Shown: positions 11,448 through 24,302, counted from the stretch's first letter. The stretch: 64,000 nucleotides of DNA from Carya illinoinensis (GCF_018687715.1 NC_056764.1:11987001-12051000); one strand, 5' to 3'. The notes: generated by a model from the letters alone, not told the origin. Numbers and translations are program-made.

Positions 11448-11935
11448 AAAATGCACGTGCATGCACCATGTAAATGCAATCTCAATACACAAAACAACCA
11501 ACCAACCATAACTCAACGAATAAAGCAACTCCGTCATCAATCCATCCGACCCCCGAACTCCTCGGAGTCAGTCCGGAATCAACCAACCAACAACAAATAT
11601 TTATTGTAAGAGCAAAAATATATTTAAATCTAAAAGTAGAGTTTGGAAAATACTTACAGCGCTATACGGTATTTTTTGAAAGCTCGCGGCGTTGCAAACG
11701 GCGGAGGAAAATGCATGTGTATGCACCATGTAAATGCAATCTCAATGCACAAAACAACCAACCAACTATAACTTAACAAATAAAGCAACTCCGTCCTCAA
11801 TCCATCCGACCTCCGAACTCCTCGGACTCAGTCCAGAATCAACTAGCCAACAACAAATATTTATTGTAAGAGCAAAAATATATTTAAATCTAAAAGTAGA
11901 GTTTGCAAAATACTTATAGCGCTATACGGTGGAGG
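11448..11935 (+). repeat. Tandem duplication inside the solo LTR
   Basis: Unit 1 (11448-11707) and unit 2 (11708-11935) both begin with AAAATGCA plus a variant of CGTGCATGCACCATG. They share the block from TGTAAATGCAATCTCAAT to AGTAGAGTTTG and AATACTTA. The homologous LTR at 46557 has a single unit here, so the duplication is specific to this copy. Confidence 0.85.
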
Positions 11936-12264
11936 AAAAGCAACGTAACAGTGTATTTTATACTGTGGCCGTGGGTAATAAATTACCCACTTTCGAACGA
12001 GGACAAACCAAGGCACGAACTTGATAGGGAAAGGTCTTGAGATGTTTATGAAGCTAAATGAAACAAGTTTTGGCCGTGGGTGGTGGTGGAAATGGCGGAG
12101 GAAACGGAAAAAGGCCAAATCGGAGTTGAGCTCGTGGGAGCTACTCCGGCAATGGATTGAGGCTGGAAATGGGTGGGTTAGGTCGGCAAGAGGTAGGGGA
12201 AGAAGCTATGAAGAGGTGGTGGCCGGAGGTGGAGCGACGGCGCCAGAAAAGCTTAAAAATCGTG

Positions 12265-12575
12265 TGGCTTGGAGGAGCTCGTGGCGGCTAACGGTGGCTC
12301 GGATAGAGGTAAAACTTGGTGGGGATGTTCACCGGTGGAAGAGGAAGAAAATTGGGTGGGTGGTGTAGGCCACGCCGCCGGCGAGCAGCGGTTCTGGGCT
12401 GAGAAAGCAACCGGCAATAGAGAGAGAAAATAGAGCTGGTGCCGTGACTTCCAGCAGTGTGTGGAGGCTAACGGCTGGTCGGATGGTCCTGAAAATTGGT
12501 GGGGATGATCACTGGTGGGAGGGGAAGATTTTGGTGGGGGTGGTGTACTACACGGCGGCCGGACGGCGGCGGTCT
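12265..12575 (+). repeat. Second, diverged internal duplication in the solo LTR
   Basis: A G-rich block with GGCTAACGGTGGCTCGGAT and TTGGTGGGGATGTTCACC at 12288-12340 recurs at 12465-12520 as GGCTAACGGCTGGTCGGAT and TTGGTGGGGATGATCACT. Both copies are followed by GGGTGGTGT and a G/C-rich tail. The period is about 180 bp. Confidence 0.7.
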
Positions 12576-13084
12576 GGGCTGGTCAACAGGAGGCGACGGG
12601 AAGGGGAAAAGGAGCTAGGCGTGCGCGGGAGAGAAGAGAGGAAAAGAAGAAGAAGAAAAGAAAAAGAAAAAAAGGAAACAGGAAAAAGGAAAAAAGAGAA
12701 AAGAAAAGAAATGAGATCCAATCCTCATTTCGGAAACTAAAAACCGATCCGCCGAAAACGATATTAAAAACAGTAAAACGACTAAAATAAATTAAACACC
12801 ATATCAAATAAATTAAAACCAATTTAAAATAAAATAATTTAAAATAAATAAACCAATATATTAATTAAATTAAAAATAACCATTCAGTAAAAATACACGT
12901 AAAAGCGGGTCATTACACACACAAAACATAATAAACAATTTAATTTTTTCAAATTTCAAAACAAAACTAATATTAAAAAATTATATTATAACAATATTTT
13001 ATTAACTTTTAATAAAATATGTCATCTCATCTTATTTAAACTGTGTAACCAAATGAGGTTTATTACTACTTTATATATATATAT

Positions 13085-14200
13085 ATGTATATATTATATC
13101 TATATATATTTTGCCTCACTGCCTTTTACCATCGTCGAGAATCATTTTATTCATAATTACCATGCGTTGTGGGGATAAATCTTTCCTATTTTTATTGATG
13201 CCAGCTAGTAAAATCATTTGATGCTGATCCTAACCCTAGTCTCAATAGTTACTGTCTTTATAAATTAGTTGAAGATCGAAAACTAGATTTCAATTCTATT
13301 ATAAGTTTCTACGTACTCATTCAGATACTAATTAACTTGAGTGATGAAACGAACTTTGCAAGGGAGAGAGTATGGGTTTAATGATTTTGCGTTCCCATAT
13401 AAATGCTTTAGGTAAAAGAGCTTAAAGAAGTGGGATGAGAGTTTTTAAATTGAAAAAATTATTAGGTACCCTCTGGATACGGGTGCAATAAGCGGGTATA
13501 ATAAAATAGATTTAGGTCAAAACGGATTGAATCAATTAAATAAGATTAATAAATAGGTCAATTATGAGTCAATCTACCGTAATCAACTCGTAGAATATGA
13601 ATAAATTTTATTTTCAAATTGTGTAAAAACCTAGTTTTATATGCCTTTTTCTTGTTGTTGAGATGTAATATTAATATATATTACTATTTGGCTACTTAAT
13701 ATCTCAATTTTTTTGTTAATATGTCTTATCATTATTGATCATCTATATATTTTCTATGATCATACTTAAATGTGCCACCAACATTTACTGTAGTTATTTT
13801 ATATTTATTGGTTGTTGTAGTCTTTACCATCATCGAGAATCACTAATTCATTCATCACTATCACTGAATTCTCAGGAACTTTTTATAATTATTGCCTTCA
13901 CCTATCATTTATTTGGCCCACCCTAAATGAATTTATTAGAAACGCACAGTTTTAATTAGGAATCATTATCATTAATTAAACGGGAATTTAGATTCCGATT
14001 CCAACTCCAATATTTATAATATATCGATCTCACATTATTATAAGTTTCTACGTATATTAATATACTAGTCACTAACCTGAACGATGAAAACGATCATCAG
14101 CCTTGAAAAGGAGAGATCATAGATTTAGTAACTTGTGGATTAAGGATTTGCACAGCCAAAGAAACGCTTTAGAAAAACTTCAAAAAGAGGAGATATTTAC
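13085..14200 (+). repeat. Diverged direct duplication, about 0.7 kb apart
   Basis: CTTTTACCATCGTCGAGAATC (first 20 bases from 13123) recurs as TCTTTACCATCATCGAGAAT near 13820. TTATAAGTTTCTACGTA recurs at about 13299 and 14038, each followed by AACTTGAG or AACCTGAACGATGAAA and then by a gene-poor block with AATGCTTTAG or AACGCTTTAG. No coding frame is preserved across it. Confidence 0.5.
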
Positions 14201-15006
14201 GATGCTGATCCAATGGCTAAACTCTTAATTTATGTAAGAGTTATTATATTTTCAAACTGATACTTAGAACACATGTACAGTCATTTATATCACTTAAATT
14301 GTAAAATTTAATTAGTAGGATTCAAATTTTAAAATTTATCTTTCGAATCAATTTATGTTATATAAACACTCTACAGGAATACGGTAGATATATAAATATA
14401 CCAAATTTTTTTGTATTTTCTCATTTATATCACGTAAATTGTAATGACTTATAATTACCAATGCATCTCTTCGATAAAGTCTTCTCGAGCAATAATCCAA
14501 ATTTAATGTGTAAGAATATATAAGAGAGATATGAATTGTTGGCGCCGCCACTGGAAGCCATGATCATTGCCATTGTGCTTTTTCCTGTAACTTTGTCAAC
14601 GGTAATGTCTTTATCTTGACCCCCTTTTTAAGTTATCAGTTAGTTTCATCTTCAAGCACTAAAACGAATCACATACAAATTGCACATAAGGACCTTTACA
14701 AACTTGATTCCATTTAGATGATCAGTGGCTACAATTTTCAGAAGTTTCAGAACTGCCCGATTTCTAAATATTTCAGGGCAGCCGAAGATCCACATTAGAT
14801 GACGACGATGACGATGATAACAACATAAACAACAATAATCTAATCAAACTACCATATTTACATCAATTTTTGACCTGAAGCTAGCACACTTGAAAGCACT
14901 AAATCAAGAGAACATAGATAGCCACACTAGGACACTATAATTAGGTCCAACTTATAAGAACTCTCTTAATCACTTAAGGAGCCACATATGCAAATATATA
15001 TATATA
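14201..15006. other. Downstream flank of the CCT gene
   Basis: This is AT-rich, with a purine GACGACGATGACGATGAT stretch at about 14800. I see no ORF with a recognisable product. It probably contains the 3' UTR of the CCT gene near its right edge. Confidence 0.4.
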
Positions 15007-17020
15007 TTAAGTTCCCATATTTGCTGAGAATGTTGAAATGAAGTTGATCCAATCCTCGTCGTCTTCCTCCTCTTCTTCCCCGCCCATATGGCTCCATTGA
15101 ACTTGAGAACTCTTCTCGATTTCATCGTTCCTTGCAAACCGACCTCTGATGCGCGGCCGGCTGTCCGCCAATGTCTTCCTACAAGCATACTGCATATAAA
15201 AAGGCCTCACTGGGTCACTGTTACATAGCAATGCTAGTAGATTTAAACCAGCCATTATAGGTTTGATCATTTGAATAATAAAAATACCATGTTCGAGTTC
15301 CATGTTAAGTAGAATTATTGCATGGACAAAGCTATGCATAGCACAAGGGAAAAATTTGGCAATATTGCTCTGTTCATACAAATAGGCTAAACAATTCGTT
15401 TATCATAATGCTATATACTACATTCTTTTATTGATTCCTTAACCTTAAAAGCAATCATCAAGACTGCCTATGAGTGTTCCGAGCCCGGCCACCACGATCT
15501 TGTGACATACCGAAGACCATGTATGAAACAGTACTAAAATTAACTGTGTCTAATCTGCCCAAAGTATTCTCAATAGACATATTCCCAACTTATGTCAAAT
15601 GAACATCTTCTCCTCAGAGAACATATAAATATCGATCTCGATCAGAAGTAGCCACTAATCCTATATATATACAAAGTATTGTTTTTTTGGGGGCTTAGTG
15701 ATGAGAAAGAAAGTTGGGAGCATGTTTCAAAAGCTGGACGTGACAAGACGTAGCATCACAGCCTACAGGATAAGAGCACGACTGAAAGTTAAAAAAGTCG
15801 GCAGCAGCGACAATTTTCAAGTTTATATGATTTGCAGTTGATGCTTCCTCTATAGACAAGTACTTGGCATTGAGAAAATACAAAAACAAAAACTTGTAAA
15901 ACCAGAAAAAACACGTACGACTGCTCTATCTCAACATCCCACTTTACATAGATCTTTCTCGTTTTTGAAGATTATTCAATGATATGCCAAGCAACTGTTT
16001 AATTATTATTAATATTAAGAAAAAAACAAACCTTAATCTTTTTGTTGAAATTTCTTTGGTTCCTCTTGCTCCTGTATCTCTCGATCCTCTCCTTTTTCTC
16101 CTCAGGGCTGTATTTGGACGCTTTGCTCATACTCTCGATGATGATACTATTTTCATTGGACAAGGGGCTCTCTGATCGATGACAGCGCTGCACCATTTTA
16201 ATTCTCTGCAACCACATTAATTGAAATATAATAAAAGGGAAAGCAAACTGTGCATGCTTAATCTCAATTAGCTAATAATATCAAATAAAAATACCCACAA
16301 AATGGGAAAAAACATGGAGAGATGGTTTATAGTAAGAAGGAAAAAGAACAGAAAAATTAGACCAGCAGAGTTTTGCATGTGGCTAGTAGCTTTGGTAGAG
16401 TTCAGTACTGAGCGAAAGGTTGGTCATTACCTCAAAACAAGGTGGGCATTCGAGTGATTTAGTATACAGAAACTCACCTGCAAATCCCCGGTGCTGAATA
16501 CCCTCCGGACAGGACTCTCGTCGGAGTCCAAAAACTCGCGGGTCGGCGAAACGAGTTGCCGAAACCCGTTCTTTAGGAGTGAGTGGCTGCTCACGCTTCT
16601 CTGGATGAAACTCGGCCCCTGACTCGCGAGGGAATTCGGAGAGCCGTAGCTGCTGCACCCGCTACAGCTACTACTGTTCCCCACCTCCGAGTTCAACGTT
16701 CGCAGAGCGTCGGGGACACAGTCGAGCTCGGAGGCGGAGAGGTGGTCGGGAAGGAGCAAGTTGGGTGGCAGAAACGGCGCCGAAGGGAGAGCTAATGGGA
16801 GTGTGAGCTCCTGGGATGTGGAAAGGCCGGAAAAATCGGCGGCGCGTGAGAATACGGTGTTGGGGGGAGTGTACATGGCGCGTGAGTCTTTTGGGAGGGG
16901 GGCGGGGGGTGGGGGATATGGGAAGTGTTGGAAGGGGGAAAGTGAAGAGACTGAAGTCGAAGAGTGGGAGTACTTATGCCAGAGAGAGGAGCTGGAGTCT
17001 GACGTGGAAGATGACGTCAT
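15007..17020 (-). CDS. CCT-motif transcription regulator, 299 aa, three exons
   Basis: The exons on the minus strand are 16478-17020, 16032-16205 and 15007-15189. The donors are CAG|gtgagt and AAG|gtttgt, the acceptors are ttgcag and tatgcag, and all introns are in phase 0. Exon 1 (residues 1-181) is Ser/Pro-rich with no B-box or response-regulator domain. It carries SSSCSGCSSYGSP and QRSVSSHSLL motifs. The CCT motif spans residues 222-263 across the second intron (RYRSKRNQRNFNKKIKYACR, then KTLADSRPRIRGRFARND). The C-terminus is a very acidic patch (EEEEEDDEDW) that may activate transcription. CCT proteins are nuclear and bind NF-Y partners and DNA. CCT-only members of this size resemble the ASML2/FITNESS group, which are sugar-response or reproductive regulators; I am not sure of the exact orthologue. 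No break was found. Confidence 0.9.
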
Positions 17021-17059
17021 ATCTGGAGAAGGCGTTGACCTGATGTTTGCCCCCCTCCT

Positions 17060-17065
17060 TTCTCT

Positions 17066-17109
<44 letters not shown>
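17060..17109 (+). repeat. (CT)n microsatellite in the 5' leader region of the CCT gene
   Basis: A CT run of about 50 bp with one interruption lies 40-90 bp upstream of the CCT gene ATG (17020, minus strand). It reads as (GA)n on the transcribed side. GA/CT tracts are common in plant 5' leaders and core promoters. Confidence 0.9.
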
Positions 17110-17112
<3 letters not shown>

Positions 17113-18678
17113 TCCATCTGAAGAGACATTGGCCTACCCACCAGCCACAAGTTCAATTGGGGCTAGTTGCTTTCCTTCCCCCCCACCCGCCAATTGAGAT
17201 TTTACTCTCAAGATTATATGTATTTTTATTTTCATTCTTTGTCCTTTTTTTTTATCTTCAATATTTTACAAAAAAAAAAAAAAAGAATTATATTTGACGG
17301 TATTGCATTCATATAATTAATCTATAAATGTGTTTGGGAGGGGAAAAAAAGAGAGCTATGAGCATTCACACAACCCGCCCTACATAGACCACATGATATT
17401 CTTGGCATGATGTCTAGTTTACTTGATAGTAGTTAAGATTTGACCTCACCCAACTCGGTTCTCCTATTCATATACATGCCGTTCTACTTTATTCAGGATG
17501 TGTTTTATGCAAAAATATATGTTCTTTTTATGAGTGAATATGCATATATATAGTTTGATCTTTGTCCTTAATTACAAGTTGTTCAAACTCTCTTTTCTAT
17601 CTAGTGGTTCTTGTTCTCTTATCAAGATTACTTCGTTTACCATCCACTCTCATTCTTGTGAGAACTACTTGTTTGGACATCGTCCATATTGGGAAGTCCT
17701 TTATTGGGTAATTTGGATCATTTTCTAGTAGTTTGATTATAAATTAATTTTATCTAGGACCAAGTCCATCCTCTATAACTCATTTCCTTTTATTTTTTAT
17801 TTTTTTATTAAAGCCATATGTATTATGGGATTGTCTAGAGAAAAAAAGGATCATTGTGATTACAATCTCATTGTCTTTAGGCTAATTTTCATTGGTCAAA
17901 CCTCTTTGCAGGAATTGAAAAAGAAGTGTAAAGAAATTCATAAGTATGAGAATATTGTTATACGAATATTCATTCTAGAATTAAAATGAGTGCATAATTT
18001 AGATGCAATATCCTGGATTTGTGTCGTGTAAAGTTATTGACATACAACTATATATGTCGTATAGTGGTGGTTCAATTGTACAATACAATTCAATTGAACA
18101 AATGGGTTAAACCAGCCTCTCAATTTTGGCAAGACTCGTTTAAATAAATTTTTTATTTTACTTTTTTGATATATTGGAAGAGGGGAAGAGGGGGTTCAAA
18201 CTCAAGACCTATATTTTAGAGGCTTGAGAGTTATATGATATGATATGACTCTCATAATATGGTAAGTTAAAATAAAATGAGTTTCAACATGTTAATATAA
18301 GCGGATTTAATTGAACTAAGTATACGATTCATGAAAAAAATCTTATCCCAAAAAAAAAATACGATAAACCCTTTTCATTAACGTCAATGATGGTTACTAA
18401 CTAGATTAATGAAAAATGTGCATATTTCAACATTAGTTATTTTTTTTTTGGAAAAAACTAATTTGATTATATATATATATATATATATATAGGTTATACG
18501 AGTTAAGCAAATTAACGAGAAGTTGGACCATTTCTTAAATGTATCTCATTGGATCGATCGAGTTTGACCGAACCCTATTACTCTAGATAAACCCTAATAT
18601 TAGCTAAACTTGTACACATTCTGCCCGTCAGATTTGCCAACCATGACAAATATAAAGACCATAATTATATAAAATGCA
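17110..18678. other. Upstream flank of the CCT gene, no gene seen
   Basis: The flank is AT-rich and includes an (AT)n run at 18468-18490. No coding sequence was recognised. The promoter of the CCT gene should lie in the first few hundred bases, but I see no single convincing TATA box. Confidence 0.4.
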
Positions 18679-19382
18679 AATTAAGGGTGTCAAATTTTGT
18701 TTTCTAGACATGTTTGTATCGTGTCGAGTTATTATTATTCAATTATATAGGTTAACTTAAATCTAATCTGTTAAGTTAAACGTATCAAACTTTTAAATTC
18801 TAACATAATTCATTTAGATAACGGGTCATATTGTGCCATCTATTTTAATCTGTTTAATAATTAATTAAAAATATGTTAACATGACAAGATTAATTTAAAT
18901 CTATTTATTTCATATAAATGGGTTGAGCTAAAATGCATAACTCATTTTATCTTATTAACATAATTTCATATCAAAATTAAAATCTATATTTATTAATAAC
19001 AACAATATCTTAAAAAATATATATCAATATTTTTAATATTTTAAGATATAATAAAACCAATATTACAAACCATACAATAATAAATATGAGCATAGGTCTA
19101 AAATTATAATCCTAACAATAAACACAATAAAAACATAGATATATTGAGAAATACCAATATTATAACTTAATAATAATAAAATCTTAATTTTAAGATAAAT
19201 TTTAAACAGATTAATTTTGTATTAAGTAGGTTAATTCGTTATTAACCCCTTTATAAGGTGTGTCTTAACTGATCAATCTATTTTAACATGAACCCATTAA
19301 TTAATATCAAACCCAGATCTGCTAATTTTGTATCGTGTTCGTGTTGAGTTACGGGTTATGTCACATATTAACACTCCTAATA
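18679..19382. mobile_element. MITE-like element (~700 bp) with short inverted ends
   Basis: The left end reads AATTAAGGGTGTCAAAT. The right end reads ATTAACACTCCTAAT, and its reverse complement (ATTAGGAGTGTTAAT) resembles the left end. The interior is AT-rich with repeated phrases GTATCGTGTCGAGTTA and GTGTTGAGTTACGGGTT. There is no coding capacity. Confidence 0.5.
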
Positions 19383-20904
19383 CAAATACTTGTTCAATTA
19401 GTTTGTTTCAAACAAATTATCTATTTTCCTAATTCATTCATTAACTTATGATTCGATTTCTCATTAAATGTATAAGAAAAATTGAATGTGATCAATTTCT
19501 ACGTACTACTCATGATCAGCACTTGCAAATTAAACAAGTAATTAATTTTACAAAAAGAAGTTAAGCGCCCAAAATTGGTTGTCATTTTTAGGGACACAAA
19601 AGTAGGGGATTCTGATAATAATATGATTAATTTTGGAGACATTGCCTGCCTGCGCCTCTCATGATCAGATCAGAGAGTAAATGATGTATATAATTTGTGT
19701 CAATCATTTTGTGAACCCATTGGGAAGTGCACTAGCGCATCTGGTCAAAAAAATGAAGCGGAAGTAGGCTTCAGGCACTTTTTCATGAAAGAGGTCCCCT
19801 ATATGCAGCATTAATTCCCCACGCAGTTTATGCTAAAATTATTTTGCTTAAAATCATGATGATATCAATCGTACCGACTTGCTCCTGAGTCCTGACAATA
19901 TTAATAAAAGAAGGCCAGAGATGATGACCCACCACTGAGTTGCATGATATTGGAGAAAGACAGAAAGAAATGGAGGGGGGGGATATCGATAGTCATGTGA
20001 AAGTCATAATTTGTTTAAAATACATGCAGCCCATGTGAGAGGTGCGTAGCTGGATTTGGTTCCAATGATATATGTACGTACGTAATAGGTTAGATTTGTA
20101 AACAGACATCATGATTATCATCATAATCATGTTTAAGATAATTATAATTAATTAATCCCAATTGTTAGGGAAGATTACAGGTGGGATATTAATCATCGAT
20201 CCATGGATGTACTTTTGATTTAATTAATTAATTAATTAATGAGGGTCATTTTCATCGAAACCACAGTGATAATTAATGTACATCAGTTGATTAAGACTAT
20301 TTTGCTACACCATATACATGAGCATTTAAGGAATTATTTTTAAAAAAGCGAAACGTTTATTTTTGTAGACGATCCTTCTTTAATTTTGTTACATTCAATA
20401 TAATCCATCGTGATGAAGCACTGTTAATATATAATCCTCTCATAATATCAAAATTAATTCTAGTATGTACTTCATCATGACTCCTGTATATAAGGTTGCA
20501 TGGATTACTTCATGACTACATATATATATATTAATTGAGTTTTACTACGTACGTACAATCACTATACATAGAATTTTTAATATTAATATCATGAGTAATG
20601 CTATATTTATTTACATTTTATTGTTGATATCTTTATTACAAGATTTATTTTGTTAATATTTTTTTGAAATTTAAATTTTAAATTTTATGATTTTCAGCAT
20701 ATGTATCAATAACTGACGTGTAAAAAAATAATTTTTTGGTAAATTATTTTTTAAATATATTTAGCATTTTCCTAATATAATTAGTGAGAGTCAAAACCTG
20801 CATTAATATATAATTTCTTCGTTTTGAAAACATATATTGTCTACTGTGTGTAAACGTTACTTTTTTGGGATAAAATCTCATATATATATATATATATATA
20901 TTAA
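19383..20904. other. Intergenic, AT-rich
   Basis: No gene recognised. There is a (TTAA)n run at 20218-20241 and an (AT)n run at 20881-20901. Confidence 0.4.
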
Positions 20905-21112
20905 GGTCTTGTACATTTTTACAAATGAAATGAGTTAAGATAAAAGTTAAAAATTAAATAAAATATTATTAAAATATATTTATTATTATTATTTTTGTTT
21001 TATAATTTGAAAAAGTTAAATTATTTATTTTATTTTTTATAAAAATTTATATAAAAAATTGTAATAATTAGATGATAATAATTGTAAAAACAAATTAGGC
21101 CCAATTTTAACA
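20905..21112 (+). mobile_element. MITE family A, copy 2
   Basis: It contains AAATAAAATATTATTAAAAT, TTTGAAAAAGTTAAATTATT and AAAAAATTGTAATAATTAGA in the same order as the other copies. It starts near AAGGTCTTGT and ends near AAATTAGGCCC. Confidence 0.6.
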
Positions 21113-21126
21113 AAAAAACTCATTAA

Positions 21127-21325
21127 AGGCTATTTTGGATTCAGAGATAAGATATTTTAGATAAAAGATGAAAGTTGAATAAAATATTATTAGAATATTA
21201 ATTTTTAATAATTATTATTTTAAGATTTAAAAAAATTAAATTACTTATTTTATTTTAAATAAAATTTTTAAAAAATTATAACCGTAAAAAAAAAAATAAA
21301 ATAAAATATTTTTCAAATCCAAGAG
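21127..21325 (+). mobile_element. MITE family A, copy 3
   Basis: It starts AGGCTATTTTGGATTCAGAG, carries GTTGAATAAAATATTATTAG, and ends CAAATCCAAGAGACG. The AGGCYATTTTGGATT and CAAATCCAAG ends form the short inverted termini of the family. Confidence 0.65.
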
Positions 21326-22657
21326 ACGATTCATGTAACCTCAATTAATAGAAAATAATATAAAAACTACAAATATATTTGATTATATTTCTTTTCTCAT
21401 TAATAATGGTGATGATCATTTATATTTCAAAAACCAAAGACATATTTTGAAACGTACGTGACGGCCAATATTAATTAATATCGATCAATTTGCTTGTAAA
21501 AACATCGATCCCATCACGCTGCATGATCGAGGAAAACATCGATCTTTCCATCTCTCAAATGGATTGGCAACCAGTACTATCACTTATTCCAGATCAGTCA
21601 GACTTTGAGTTTGATGATCAGTCTGCAAAAGTACCAACCAATTAAGATTATCGTTCGTCACGAAGATCATCGAAGTAAATTAATAAATAAATAAATATAT
21701 AAAGATGATCATGCATAGGTGCTTGACTCAAATCCCTCACGATGATAAAAGCTTTGAAAATTGTGACAAACTTGATAGATAGAAAGATTTTCATGGGGGA
21801 GATAAGAGGGAATGGTGGGGGACCTCCTCATCTCCTCAAAGGCATCTTTTTCTTAGATGTTGGCCCAGAAGAATCATCTATATCACTTCAGAAAGGGAAT
21901 CTGTTGTTCAGAAAACTGATCGATCAGTAACCAGATTAATCGATTGCCATCAAGACTTTTGTTTTTTTCTTTATTTTTAAATGCATGTATATATATATAT
22001 ATATTGGTGCACAGAGTAACTAACTGGGCGTACTAGACGTTTCGTTCCTTCGTTGGTCAATAACTTACATTTTGAGGGAGAAAATTCTATGCAACGTACG
22101 TCTTGTTTTTTGGGAACAATGATTCCCACAAACTCAATCAATCAATTTCGCACTTAGTTTTGTGCAGCAACTCAATGGGTTCGTAGTATCAACATGCATT
22201 TGTTACAGTGCTGATCTACCAACTTGATGCGTCTTGTCGCTGAGGGATGCATCTGATGTTGCTTGTGCTCCTGATATATCCTTTATGAAATGATGATAAT
22301 AAAATTTAAGATGAAAAATAGCATTTCTCGATTGCAAACTTTATGCGTGCGAGTATATAGTGCTACTTTAAATAATGAGTGTATATTATTGATCATGCAT
22401 GTTTGAGTCTCTCTTTGAGAGAAAGACAACCAATATATGGATGGGGAAGAAAGATAAAAAGAATGAACTTGAGAGGGGTAGACAAATGTGATAGGGTACT
22501 AAGGGTAGGTTAACAAATGAGACCTTAATCATGTTATGACTGTAAGTATTTATAAAAGTTTAACCAAATTAATGTGCAATGATCATAACACTTATGAATC
22601 AATATTTAGCTAGGCCTTTAACAATTAGTATTAAAACAGGAACTACGTTACAATTTC
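21326..22657. other. Intergenic, no supported gene
   Basis: A 62-codon open frame at 21742-21930 shows no family features, and I do not call it. The rest is AT-rich. Confidence 0.35.
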
Positions 22658-22860
22658 GGATTTGGATTTAGTAATGAGATGATATGAGATGAGATAAGTT
22701 GAATAAAATATTGTTATTATTATTTTGGGATTAGAAAAAGTTGAATTAGAATTTGAAAAAATTGAATTATTTATTATATTTTATATGAAAAATTGAAAAA
22801 ATTGTAATAATGAGATGAGATTAGATAAATTGAAAAAGTTATCGAATCCAAACAAGGGTG
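22658..22860 (+). mobile_element. MITE family A, copy 4
   Basis: It starts CGGATTTGGATTTAGTAATG and contains GATGAGATAAGTTGAATAAA and AAATTGTAATAATGAGATGA. It ends CGAATCCAAACAAGGGTG. The ends are inverted (TTTGGATT with AATCCAAA). Confidence 0.75.
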
Positions 22861-24119
22861 AGTGGACCCATAGGTGAGTGGAGTCACCAAAAGGAAAATG
22901 GCTTTTGCAAGGTGAAATGCTATGATTTTGAAGTTAAATGTTTAACTAAATCAGTATTTTTAACAATTTTAGATCTTTTGAATCAATAATGAGGCTTTTT
23001 AATAGATCTCTATTTAGACAATAAGGAAGGAACAAGCTAAGAAAAGAACAAGCAGCTGGAAGGAGGAAACATGCAATCTTCGATGTAATGTTTAAAAACT
23101 CTTCATACATATATTGTCTTCTCTGAGTGTGATGAGGTTCTTTTCTATTTGGATTCATTTGTGTCCATATATTTCGAATGTTCTCCCAATTAGTTCCTAT
23201 CCTGAATGCACTCCATAAAACTTGAGGTCCGAAAGCAACTATAAGATCAGGACCCACTTCATTAGTCCCGGATAGTGCCCACACGAGGTTCAATGAGCTC
23301 CAGCTAATTACGTACCTTTTTCGTCTCTCTCTCTTTTTTTTGGCCTTTTTATTTCCAATAGAAAAGAAAGGGATCTTGAATGTCCAACTTATCCTAGGCT
23401 ATGAAGAAATAATGCCTGCCTACATATCCTACTAAGCAATGATGCCCTCTTTTCTTGCAGAACATGGAAAACGAAGGTGCGGTTTCTTCTAGATGAAAAA
23501 GTTGAACCAGTCCCAATATATAAAAGATCGGTAGGGACCCAACAACCTATATAGGCTTGTGTGTTTGTCATATGGGTTCAACAGCCACAACAGTTTCCCC
23601 ACTACAAAATGGGTGATTATATGTGTTCTCAGCGGCCTCAACTCAAGCCTCAGATGTGAAATAGGCAATACATTGCTTAGATTCTGAACAAATTAGCAGA
23701 AAGAATGTACCTGTTGCTGTATTTCTGTTATTGGTAAATTTCAGCAGTACTGTTGAACGCTTTTGCTAGTTGAACATTGATAATGGCTTATATATTTCCA
23801 TATTCATCTTTATATTTACATAATATCTTTTTAAATTAATCTACATTAGATTATACATTTACAAAATTTTACATAACTATAAATAGTACTTATTCAAGTT
23901 TAAAGAAATACAATTCACTTTTCAAATATTATTTTACTATTTTTTCTCTCTCTTATCCATTAAAATCAATTTTGTGAAATTTGTATTAAGATAATTTTGA
24001 TATATTAAATTCATATTAAGTTGATGATACAAAGTGTTTTTTTAGTATATATTAATATTTATTGATAAAAGTGGTCATTTTGATATATAAAATTGATAAT
24101 ATTTAAATATATAAAATTG
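22861..24119. other. Intergenic with one unrecognised minus-strand frame
   Basis: A minus-strand frame at 22946-23293 (115 codons) reads fairly protein-like (LSGTNEVGPDLIVAFGPQVL), but no family was recognised and no splice context is clear. It may be an eroded gene fragment. The rest is AT-rich. Confidence 0.3.
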
Positions 24120-24258
24120 TGTTATAAACCAACTTGTATTGTATGATCACATTTAATCGTCATAATTGACCAGGTCTTAGTTTTCGTCAATTAAGACTTT
24201 TGTATCCTCATATATATATAGGGATATTTCTAGGTTCATGAGTATTAATAATGAGAAA

Positions 24259-24302
<44 letters not shown>

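Larger units (their letters stand above)
10442..12917. mobile_element. Solo LTR (2476 bp), TSD CACAC
   Basis: The element starts TGTGACGCCCTCAAATCCCC and ends GCGGGTCATTACA, so it has TG...CA termini. It is flanked by the 5-bp duplication CACAC (10437-10441 and 12918-12922). A homologous copy at 46557-48587 has the same ends. No internal retroelement genes are present, so this is a solo LTR left by LTR-LTR recombination. The superfamily cannot be fixed from the LTR alone. It carries internal duplications and a GA-rich stretch at 12630-12720. Confidence 0.88.
10381..13058 (-). mobile_element. MITE (family A, copy 1), split by a solo LTR
   Basis: The two flanks of the solo LTR rejoin into one short AT-rich element. 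The left part (10381-10441) ends TTTTTTCAAATTACCACAC. The right part (12923-13058) continues AAAACATAATAAACAATTTA and ends TCATCTCATCTTATTTAAA. The intact copy at 31830-32005 has the uninterrupted equivalent (TTTTTTCAAATTTCTACAC then AAAATATAATAAACAATTTA). This confirms the empty site. Confidence 0.75.

Noticed and set aside
10433..12822. Several 70-115 codon frames in the solo LTR at 10.4-12.9 kb
   Set aside because: The sequence is an LTR with target duplication. The frames are not kept in the sister LTR at 46557.
16383..17297. Plus-strand frames and alternative minus frames over the CCT gene
   Set aside because: They are shadows of exon 1 (16478-17020), which has a CCT gene structure with matching splice sites.
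21742..21930. 62-codon plus-strand frame
   Set aside because: No domain, no splice context and no homologue in the window; a chance ORF is likely.
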